Positions 39,407 to 46,438 of a stretch of DNA of 64,000 nucleotides are shown in pieces (the stretch's first letter is position 1; each line of letters opens with the position of its first letter). The notes under the pieces are model-generated. The model was not told the origin of the DNA. It worked only from the letters and a program-made list of their open reading frames with translations, and ran no database searches. The stretch comes from Gammaproteobacteria bacterium (lineage in GTDB: Bacteria; Pseudomonadota; Gammaproteobacteria; Steroidobacterales; GCA-2729495): positions 40,674-104,673 of the forward strand of contig QUBU01000010.1 in the NCBI GenBank assembly GCA_014337915.1, written 5' to 3'. A program made the position numbers and the translations under genes.

Positions 39407-41149
39407 TCAGCCGAGACGCTTGCTGACCCTGGCGTGCTCCTCGAGCAGGGCCGGCGGCACACGGTCGCCGAACTCGCCGAAGTAGCTGGCGATGCCGGCC
39501 AGTTCCTCGCGCCAGCTGGCCGCGTCCACCGCCAGCAGCGAATCCAGCACCTGGCGGTCGATGTCGAGCCCGTCGAGGTCGATGTCCCCGGGCTGCGGCA
39601 GGAAGCCGATCGGCGTCTCGCGGGCGCCGGCGCGGCCTTCGCAGCGATCGATGATCCAGCGCAGCACGCGCAGGTTGTCACCGAAACCCGGCCACATGAA
39701 CTTGCCGTTCCTGTCCTGACGGAACCAGTTGACGTGGAAGATCTGCGGCAGGCGATCCGACTTGCCGGCGAAACCCAGCCAGTGGCCCCAGTAATCGGCG
39801 AAGTTGTAGCCGCAGAAGGGCTTCATGGCCATCGGGTCACGGCGCACCACACCCACCTGGCCGGTGGCGGCCGCGGTGGTTTCCGAAGCTACCGACGCCC
39901 CGATCAGCACGCCGTGGCGCCAGTCGCGGGCCTGGTAGACCAGCGGCGCCAGCTCGCGGCGCCGGCCACCGAAGATGATGGCACTGATGGGCACGCCGGC
40001 CGGATCGTCCGCCAGAGGCGAGTAGCTCGGGTTCTGCCTGGCGGCAACCGTGAAGCGCGAATTCGGGTGCGCGGCGGCAGCACCACCCTTCTTCCAGGGG
40101 TTGCCGCGCCAGTCGGTGACCGGTTCCTGCTTGTCCTTGTCTTCCCACCAGGGCTCGTTGTCGGCGGTGACAGCCACGTTGGTGAAGATGGTGTCGTGGG
40201 TGATCATGTCGAAGGCATTGCGGTTGGTCTTCGGGTTGGTGCCGGGAACCACACCGAAATAGCCGGACTCCGGATTGATGGCGCGCAGGCGGCCTTCGGC
40301 ATCCAGGTGCAGCCAGGCGATGTCGTCGCCGATGGTGCGCACCTTCCAGCCGGCCTGCGAGGCGGGCGGGATCAGCATCGCCAGGTTGGTCTTGCCGCAG
40401 GCGGACGGGAATGCAGCCGCCAGGTAGTGGCGCTCGCCCTGCGGGCTCTCGATCTCGACGATGAGCATGTGCTCGGCGAGCCAGCCCTCGCTGCGCGCCT
40501 GCCAGCTGGCGATACGCAGCGCGTGGCACTTCTTGCCGAGCAGCGCATTGCCGCCGTAGCCGGAGCCGATGCTCTGGATCAGCAGTTCGTGCGGGAAATG
40601 CATGATGAAGCGGCGCTCCGGATTGAGGTCGCCGGTGGAATGCAGGCCACGCACGAACTTGCCTTCGCGCTCGATGCGCTGCAGGGCTGGCTTGCCCATG
40701 CGCGTCATGAGCTTCATGTTGGCGACCACGTAGGGGCTGTCCGTGATCTCCACGCCGCAGCGTGCGTAGGGCGAGTCCACCGGACCCATGCAGTAGGGGA
40801 TCACGTAGAGGGTGCGCCCGCGCATGCAGCCCTCGAACAGGCCGGCCATCTTGCGATGGGCCTCGGCTGGTGCCATCCAGTTGTTGTTGGGGCCGACTTC
40901 ATCGCGGTCAGGCGTACAGACGAAGGTCAGGTGCTCGACGCGGGCGACATCGCTGGGGTCGGAGCGGTGCAGGTAGCAGTTCGGATAGGTCTTGTCGTTC
41001 AGGGCAAGCAGGTCGCCGCGCCCGAGCATCAGTTCGACCAGCGACCGGTATTCGGCCTCGCTGCCATCGCACCAGTGGATGTGATCCGGTTTCGTGAGCG
41101 CGGCCGTTTCCGCCACCCAGTCCTGCAGGGCCTTGTTGGTTGTCGTCAT
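39407..41149 (-). CDS. pckG: phosphoenolpyruvate carboxykinase (GTP)
   Basis: Converts oxaloacetate and GTP to PEP, CO2 and GDP, the first step of gluconeogenesis from TCA intermediates. 580 aa, typical of the GTP class (about 600) and unlike the ATP-type PckA. Motifs are CDGSEAEY, RTLYVIPYCMGP, the PEPCK-specific P-loop FPSACGKTNLAM with the mobile cysteine, WKVRTIGDDIAWL, the kinase-2 aspartates, GYFGVVPGTN and FCGYNFADYWGHWL. It is preceded by TAAGGATCGACG. The leader carries a hairpin and an inverted repeat overlapping the promoter, suggesting repression control. Confidence 0.97.
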   Translation of the reverse strand: MTTTNKALQDWVAETAALTKPDHIHWCDGSEAEYRSLVELMLGRGDLLALNDKTYPNCYLHRSDPSDVARVEHLTFVCTPDRDEVGPNNNWMAPAEAHRKMAGLFEGCMRGRTLYVIPYCMGPVDSPYARCGVEITDSPYVVANMKLMTRMGKPALQRIEREGKFVRGLHSTGDLNPERRFIMHFPHELLIQSIGSGYGGNALLGKKCHALRIASWQARSEGWLAEHMLIVEIESPQGERHYLAAAFPSACGKTNLAMLIPPASQAGWKVRTIGDDIAWLHLDAEGRLRAINPESGYFGVVPGTNPKTNRNAFDMITHDTIFTNVAVTADNEPWWEDKDKQEPVTDWRGNPWKKGGAAAAHPNSRFTVAARQNPSYSPLADDPAGVPISAIIFGGRRRELAPLVYQARDWRHGVLIGASVASETTAAATGQVGVVRRDPMAMKPFCGYNFADYWGHWLGFAGKSDRLPQIFHVNWFRQDRNGKFMWPGFGDNLRVLRWIIDRCEGRAGARETPIGFLPQPGDIDLDGLDIDRQVLDSLLAVDAASWREELAGIASYFGEFGDRVPPALLEEHARVSKRLG

Positions 41150-41182
41150 CGTCGATCCTTAGAAAAAGAACGGGGCACAAGC

Positions 41183-41203
41183 GAGCCGGCTGGTCGCCGG
41201 CTC
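41183..41203 (-). other. hairpin in the pckG leader
   Basis: GAGCCGGC (41183-41190) and GCCGGCTC (41196-41203) form a perfect 8-bp stem with a 5-base loop, between the likely pckG promoter and its ribosome-binding site. On the minus strand a T-rich GTTCTTTTTC follows 10 nt after the stem, so it might act as an inefficient terminator or attenuator. Confidence 0.5.
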
Positions 41204-41250
41204 GTGGTCCATAAAATTGCCTATTATACAGACCACGACCAAGGGGTCAG
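41203..41250 (-). promoter_or_regulatory. pckG promoter with overlapping inverted-repeat operator candidate
   Basis: On the minus strand, CTGACC (41250-41245), a 16-bp spacer and TATAAT (41228-41223) form a promoter. A perfect 7-bp inverted repeat, CGTGGTC (41203-41209) and GACCACG (41231-41237), brackets the -10, with half-site centres 28 bp apart. This arrangement suits a dimeric or looping repressor. The same AT-rich core (ATAAAATTGCCTATTATA) probably serves the divergent helicase gene. Confidence 0.6.
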
Positions 41251-41306
41251 CCGACACCCGGGAACCACGCGGCCATGACTGGCCCTGGATGAACCAGGGT
41301 CCGGTC

Positions 41307-43247
41307 ATGCGCCATGATGCGCCAGTGCCAGACCGTCTCGACAGTTTCTTCCTTGCCGACAGCCCGCTGCGCAGCGCACTCGCCGGTTTTGCCCCACGGC
41401 CCGAGCAGCTGCAGATGGCACGGCTGGTCAGCGCTGCGATGGCCGATGGACGCCACCTGGCCATCGAGGCCGGCGCCGGCACCGGCAAGACGCTGGCCTA
41501 CCTGGTTCCGGCGCTCATGTCCGGCCAGCAGGTAATAATCGCCACTGGCACCCGCACGCTGCAGGACCAGCTCTACCACCGCGACCTGCCGGTCGTCACG
41601 GCGGCACTGGGCCGGCCGGCCGTGGTGGCGCAGCTCAAGGGGCGCGCGAACTACCTGTGCCGCTACCGCCTGGCGCGTGCCCAGGGCGCTGCTGGCGCGG
41701 TGGGCAGCCAGTCCCGGCGTGACCTGCAGCGCATCGGCGCGTGGGCGCAGCGCACGCATTCCGGCGACATTGCCGAGGTTGCCGGCGTGCCGGAGGATTC
41801 ACCGCTGTGGCCACAGCTGACATCCACGGCCGACAACTGCCTGGGCAGCCGCTGTCCCGACATCGAAGGCTGCCACGTGGTCGCAGCGCGCAGGCGCGCA
41901 GCCGCTGCCGATGTCGCCGTCGTCAACCATCACCTGCTGCTGGCCGACATGGCGCTGCAGGACGATGGCTTTGGCCAGCTGCTGCCCGGGGCCGAAGTGG
42001 TCATCGTCGACGAGGCCCATCGCTTCCCGGAAACGGCCCAGGCCTGGTTCGACATCACATTGCGATCCCGGCAGCTGGAGGAACTGGTGCGCGACACCGT
42101 GGCCGAGGCGCAGGCCGGCGGGATGCTGGACCAGGAGTTGCGCGGCCGCCTGGATGCGCTGCTCGGCGCGGTCCGTGAGGCGCAGGCTGCCGCCCCGGCA
42201 GGCGCCGATCCGGTGGCCATGGATGCCGCACCGGCGATGGCCTCCGCGCTGTCGGGACTGGCCGAGTCGCTGGGTGCCCTGAGCGCGCTGCTCGGCGAGC
42301 GCGGCGAACAGGGCCCGGGCCTTGGCCGCTGCGCCGAACGTGCCGCGGCGCTGGCAACGGCGGCCGGCCGTATCGCCGACTGGCAGGCCCAGGCCGATCT
42401 CTGCTGGGTGCAGGGCGCACGCGAGGCCTTTGCCGTGCACCTGACCCCGGTGGATGCCCCGGGCCAGATGCGCGAGATGCTGGGCAACCAGCACTGCACC
42501 TGGATATTCACCTCGGCAACGCTGGCCGTAGGCGAGGATTTCTCGCATTTCTCCCGGCGCCTCGGGCTGGAGCCGCTGGACACGCGGCGCATCGACAGCC
42601 CCTTCGACTATGCGCGCTGCGCACGGCTGTTCCTGCCCGCAGGGTTGCCAGCGCCGGAAGCAACCGATTACCTCGAGCGCTGCGTGGCGGCCATCGAGCC
42701 GGTGCTCGAGGCCAGCCGCGGGCGCGCGTTCCTGCTGTTCACCAGCCGCCGGGCCCTGCAGCGTGCGGCGGATCTGCTGGCTAGCAGGGCCCATGGCCAT
42801 ACCCTGCTGGTGCAGGGATCGGCGCCGCGTTCGCGCCTGCTGGAGGATTTCGCGCGCACGGACCAGGCGGTGCTGCTCGGGACCGCCACTTTCTGGGAGG
42901 GCGTGGACATCCGTGGGCCTGCACTAGTGGTCGTGGCCATCGACCGGCTGCCGTTTGCATCACCGGGTGATCCGTTCCTGCAGGCGCGCCTGGAGCTGGT
43001 GCGCCGGGCTGGCGGCGACCCGTTCCGCGACTACCAGCTGCCGCAGGCGGTGCTGGCACTGCGCCAGGGCGTGGGTCGCCTGATCCGCGGCACCACGGAC
43101 TATGGCATCGTCATCATCTGCGATCCGCGCCTCAGCGGACGCGGCTACGGGCGAGTGTTCCTCGCCAGCCTGCCACCCATGCCCGTGGTGCGCAGTGCTG
43201 CGGAGGCCTGTGACTTCCTCCGGCAATGGGAGGCCGGCGAGCCATGA
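41307..43247 (+). CDS. yoaA: YoaA/DinG-family ATP-dependent DNA helicase
   Basis: XPD-like superfamily 2 helicase with an iron-sulfur cluster; E. coli YoaA acts with the polymerase III chi subunit in replication repair. 646 aa from ATG 41307, with CAGGGT 7 nt upstream; ATG 41289 is an alternative. Motif I is EAGAGTGKT, the FeS cysteines are in NYLCRYRL and DNCLGSRCPDIEGC, motif II is VIVDEAHRF, motif III ATLAVGEDF, and motif VI is QGVGRLIRG. Overlap with tsaB is 4 bp (ATGA). The protein lacks the exonuclease domain of Gram-positive DinG. Confidence 0.93.
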   Translation: MRHDAPVPDRLDSFFLADSPLRSALAGFAPRPEQLQMARLVSAAMADGRHLAIEAGAGTGKTLAYLVPALMSGQQVIIATGTRTLQDQLYHRDLPVVTAALGRPAVVAQLKGRANYLCRYRLARAQGAAGAVGSQSRRDLQRIGAWAQRTHSGDIAEVAGVPEDSPLWPQLTSTADNCLGSRCPDIEGCHVVAARRRAAAADVAVVNHHLLLADMALQDDGFGQLLPGAEVVIVDEAHRFPETAQAWFDITLRSRQLEELVRDTVAEAQAGGMLDQELRGRLDALLGAVREAQAAAPAGADPVAMDAAPAMASALSGLAESLGALSALLGERGEQGPGLGRCAERAAALATAAGRIADWQAQADLCWVQGAREAFAVHLTPVDAPGQMREMLGNQHCTWIFTSATLAVGEDFSHFSRRLGLEPLDTRRIDSPFDYARCARLFLPAGLPAPEATDYLERCVAAIEPVLEASRGRAFLLFTSRRALQRAADLLASRAHGHTLLVQGSAPRSRLLEDFARTDQAVLLGTATFWEGVDIRGPALVVVAIDRLPFASPGDPFLQARLELVRRAGGDPFRDYQLPQAVLALRQGVGRLIRGTTDYGIVIICDPRLSGRGYGRVFLASLPPMPVVRSAAEACDFLRQWEAGEP

Positions 43248-43927
43248 CCGACTGCTGTGCACTGGCGCTGGAGGCTTCCAGCGACCGGCTGGGTCTGGCC
43301 GCAAGGCGCGGCCAGCAGGTCGAATATTTCGAGGCGCAGCCCGCCAGGACCGCGACTGCGGATGTCTATGCGCATGCGCGCGAGCTACTGGGGCGCCTCG
43401 GTGCCGGCTTCGCCGACCTCGACTACGTCGCCTTCGGCCGTGGCCCGGGCAGCTTCACCGGCGTGCGGGTGGCGGCCGCGGTCGCGCAGGCGCTGGCCTA
43501 TGCGCGCGTCATCCCGGTATGCCGTATATCGAGCCTGGCAGTGCTCGCAGCGGGGGCCGGTCCCGGGCTGCATGCCATCTGTGTCGATGCCCGCATGGGG
43601 CGCGTCTACGCGGCGCTGTACCAGGTGACGGGCGACGCGGCACCGCTGGCCCTCATGCCGGAGATGCTGGTGGATCCGGCGACATTCAGATTCCCGGGCG
43701 ATGCTGCCTGCAGTGCGCTCGGCGATGGCTGGCAGGCCTGGCCGGCGTTGCTCCAGCGGCATCAGTCGCGGCTGGCGGCGCTGCACCCCGGCCTCTTGCC
43801 GTCGGCGCTGGATTTGTTGAGCATGGCGGATCGCGATTTCGCCGCTGGCCGGACCGTGGCCGCCGCCGACGCGTTGCCGGAGTACCTGGGTCAGGCGCCG
43901 GTATCGTTGCCCGCCAGAACGGAGTAG
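43244..43927 (+). CDS. tsaB: tRNA threonylcarbamoyladenosine biosynthesis protein TsaB
   Basis: Scaffold partner of TsaD and TsaE in making t6A37 on ANN-decoding tRNAs. 227 aa (231 in E. coli). The ASKHA fold shows LALEASSDRLGLA, FGRGPGSFTGVRVA (the family hallmark), ISSLAVLA and VDARMGRVYAALY. ATG 43244 overlaps the upstream helicase stop. The yoaA-tsaB adjacency is also found in E. coli. The C-terminal part is shorter and more divergent, as usual. Confidence 0.94.
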   Translation: MTDCCALALEASSDRLGLAARRGQQVEYFEAQPARTATADVYAHARELLGRLGAGFADLDYVAFGRGPGSFTGVRVAAAVAQALAYARVIPVCRISSLAVLAAGAGPGLHAICVDARMGRVYAALYQVTGDAAPLALMPEMLVDPATFRFPGDAACSALGDGWQAWPALLQRHQSRLAALHPGLLPSALDLLSMADRDFAAGRTVAAADALPEYLGQAPVSLPARTE

Positions 43928-43933
43928 GACTGC

Positions 43934-44428
43934 ATGCCCTTCGGACCGCGAACCGGCAATTTCCTGGCTGCCCTGGCCTGCGCGGGGCTCATGGGCTATG
44001 CGCTCTACTCCCAGCACGTACTGGGCTACGAACCCTGCCCGCTGTGCATCTTCCAGCGGGTCGCGGTGCTCGTGCTCGGCGCGGTCTTCCTGCTGGCCGC
44101 GGTCCATGGCCCTGGCGCGCGGGGCCGGCGTGCGTATTCGCTGCTGTTGCTGCTGGCAGCAGCGGGCGGCGCTGGCGTGGCGGGGCGCCACCTCTGGCTG
44201 CAGAGCCTGCCGCCCGAGCGCGTACCGGCCTGCGGGCCCGGGCTCGATTACATGCTCGAGGCGTTCCCGTTTACCGAGATGCTGCAGACCGTACTGTCCG
44301 GTTCGGGGGAGTGCGCCGAGATCAACTGGCGGTTCCTCGGCCTCGCCATGCCGGGCTGGGTGCTGATCTCGCTGCTGGTGCTTGGCGCGTTTGGCGTCTG
44401 GAACAACTGGCGCCGCGCTGCCGGCTAG
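43934..44428 (+). CDS. dsbB: disulfide bond formation protein B
   Basis: Inner-membrane quinone reductase that reoxidises DsbA. 164 aa with four membrane helices. The first periplasmic pair is C35-P-L-C38 (YEPCPLCIFQRV); the second pair is in VPACGPGLDYML and GSGECAEINW. The arginine near the quinone site is in FQRV. It begins 6 bp after tsaB and shares a CTAG stop overlap with convergent dapE. Length is close to the family norm (about 170). Confidence 0.95.
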   Translation: MPFGPRTGNFLAALACAGLMGYALYSQHVLGYEPCPLCIFQRVAVLVLGAVFLLAAVHGPGARGRRAYSLLLLLAAAGGAGVAGRHLWLQSLPPERVPACGPGLDYMLEAFPFTEMLQTVLSGSGECAEINWRFLGLAMPGWVLISLLVLGAFGVWNNWRRAAG

Positions 44429-45558
44429 CCGGCGGGCAGCAGGCGCTCGAGGACGTTGCGGTAGACAGCTTTCAGGCGCTCGATGTCGGCGACTGCGACG
44501 CGCTCGTTGACCTTGTGGATCGAGGTATTGACCGGGCCGAACTCCACGACCTGGGTGCCGTAGGGTGCAATGAAGCGGCCATCCGAGGTGCCGCCACCGG
44601 TTGATAGCTGCGGTGTCAGGCCGGTCACCGTGCGCACCGCGGCCGTGATGCAATCCGTCAGTTGCCCGACGGGGGTGAGAAACGGCTCGCCCGACAGGTG
44701 CCAGTTCAGCTCGAAGTCCAGCCCATGGCGCCGGAGCAGCGCCTCGACATGGGCCTGCAGCTGCTGGTAGGTCCAGACGGTGGAATAGCGGAAATTGAAG
44801 CGCGCATGCAGCTTGCCGGGGATGACGTTGGGGGCGCCTTCGCCGGCCTCGAGCTTCACCACCTGGAAGCTCGATGGCGGAAAGAACTCGTTGCCATCGT
44901 CGAGCGGTGTCGAATAGAGCTCGGTGATCACCGGGGCGAACAGCGGGATCGGGTTGCGGGCCAGCTGCGGGTAGGCCACATGCCCCTCGATGCCGTTGAC
45001 TGTGAGCATGCCACTGAGCGAGCCGCGCCGGCCAATGCGCACCGTGTCGCCCAGTGCTTCGTTGCAGGATGGCTCGCCGATCAGACACCAGTCGATCTTC
45101 ACGCCCCGCGAGGCGAGCTCGGCCATCACCCGCAGCGTGCCGTCGCGTGCCCGGCCTTCCTCGTCGCTGGTGATGAGGAAGGCGATGGAACCCCCGTGCC
45201 CGGGCCGCGCGGCGACGAAATCGCAGGCGGCATCGGTCATGGCCGCCAGGCTCGCCTTCATGTCGGCGGCGCCGCGACCGTAGAGGAAGCCGTCGCGGAT
45301 CTCCGGCGAGAACGGGTCGCTCTGCCACTGGCTGCTGTCCCCGGGCGGCACGACGTCGGTATGGCCGGCAAGGCAGAGCAGCGGGCCGCCACTGCCGCGG
45401 CGCGCCCACAGGTTGGTGACCTCGCCATACTGCAGGGTCTCGATGGTGAATCCCGCCTGCCGCAGCCGCGCGGCCATGAGATCCTGGCAGCCGGCGTCCT
45501 GCGGCGTCACCGACGGCCGGCGGATCAGTTCCCGGGTAAACTCCAGCGTTGCGTTCAT
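44425..45558 (-). CDS. dapE: succinyl-diaminopimelate desuccinylase
   Basis: Zn-dependent hydrolysis of N-succinyl-LL-DAP in lysine/peptidoglycan precursor synthesis. 377 aa from ATG 45558. M20 peptidase features are LLCLAGHTDVVPPGD (Zn His/Asp), GRGAADMKASLAA (bridging Asp), the catalytic ITSDEEGRARDG (Glu-Glu), CLIGEPSCNE, RFNFRYST, and the last Zn histidine in NTSIHKVNE. It lies 10 bp downstream of dapD on the same strand, so the preceding pathway step is co-expressed. Confidence 0.96.
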   Translation of the reverse strand: MNATLEFTRELIRRPSVTPQDAGCQDLMAARLRQAGFTIETLQYGEVTNLWARRGSGGPLLCLAGHTDVVPPGDSSQWQSDPFSPEIRDGFLYGRGAADMKASLAAMTDAACDFVAARPGHGGSIAFLITSDEEGRARDGTLRVMAELASRGVKIDWCLIGEPSCNEALGDTVRIGRRGSLSGMLTVNGIEGHVAYPQLARNPIPLFAPVITELYSTPLDDGNEFFPPSSFQVVKLEAGEGAPNVIPGKLHARFNFRYSTVWTYQQLQAHVEALLRRHGLDFELNWHLSGEPFLTPVGQLTDCITAAVRTVTGLTPQLSTGGGTSDGRFIAPYGTQVVEFGPVNTSIHKVNERVAVADIERLKAVYRNVLERLLPAG

Positions 45559-45568
45559 GCGGCGGCGC

Positions 45569-46390
45569 TCACTCGGCCCGCAGCAGTTCGTTGATGGCGA
45601 CCTTGGCGCGGGTCTGGGCATCGACGCGCTTGACGATCACCGCGCAGTACAGGCTGCAGCGGCCGCCGGCGGAAGGCATGGAGCCGGGGACCACCACGGC
45701 GCCGGCCGGCACCCGGCCGTAGAGTACCTGGTCGTTCTCGCGGTCGTAGATGCGGGTGCTGGCACCGATGTAGACGCCCATGGATATCACCGCGCCTTCC
45801 TCGACGATGACGCCCTCGACGATCTCCGAGCGCGCACCGATGAAGCAGTTGTCCTCGATGATGGTCGGGCTGGCCTGCACCGGTTCGAGCACGCCGCCGA
45901 TGCCGACGCCGCCGGAGAGGTGCACGTTGCGGCCGATCTGTGCGCAGCTGCCGACCGTGGCCCAGGTGTCCACCATGGTGCCGCTGTCCACGTAGGCGCC
46001 GATGTTGACGTAGGAGGGCATCAGTACCACGCCGCGCGCGATATAGGCCCCGCGCCGCGCCACCGCCGGGGGCGCGACCCGCACCCCGGCTGCCGCCAGT
46101 TCCTCCGCGCTGCTCCCGGCGAACTTCAGCGGCACCTTGTCGAAAAAGGTGGTGAAGCCGGCGTCCATGCGGCGGTTCTGTGACACCGCGAAGGACAGCA
46201 GGACGGCCTTCTTCAGCCACTGGTTGACGACCCAGCCCGAGCTGGTCTTCTCGGCGACGCGGGCGGTGCCGGCATCGAGCATCGCGATCGCCTCCTCGAT
46301 GGCGGCGCGCAGCCGCGGGTCCGGGCGTGCCGGGTCGAGTTCGCGGCGGCGTTCGAAGGCGGCTTCGATGGTGGCTTGCAGTTCGCTCAT
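45569..46390 (-). CDS. dapD: 2,3,4,5-tetrahydropyridine-2,6-dicarboxylate N-succinyltransferase
   Basis: Transfers succinyl from succinyl-CoA to tetrahydrodipicolinate. 273 aa (274 in E. coli). An N-terminal helical part ([15 protein letters not shown]) is followed by a left-handed beta-helix of hexapeptide repeats: [34 protein letters not shown] and [11 protein letters not shown]. It ends [20 protein letters not shown] and [10 protein letters not shown]. Encoded between glnD (48 bp upstream) and dapE. The map-glnD-dapD order is typical of gammaproteobacteria. Confidence 0.97.
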   Translation of the reverse strand: MSELQATIEAAFERRRELDPARPDPRLRAAIEEAIAMLDAGTARVAEKTSSGWVVNQWLKKAVLLSFAVSQNRRMDAGFTTFFDKVPLKFAGSSAEELAAAGVRVAPPAVARRGAYIARGVVLMPSYVNIGAYVDSGTMVDTWATVGSCAQIGRNVHLSGGVGIGGVLEPVQASPTIIEDNCFIGARSEIVEGVIVEEGAVISMGVYIGASTRIYDRENDQVLYGRVPAGAVVVPGSMPSAGGRCSLYCAVIVKRVDAQTRAKVAINELLRAE

Positions 46391-46438
46391 GGCATTCCTG
46401 TGCTGTGGGTAGTGAAACGCTGTCCGGCAGCGGCCGTT

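Noticed and set aside
43385..45409. A 674-codon minus-strand frame over tsaB, dsbB and dapE
   Set aside because: Out of frame with dapE and antisense to tsaB and dsbB, with no motifs.
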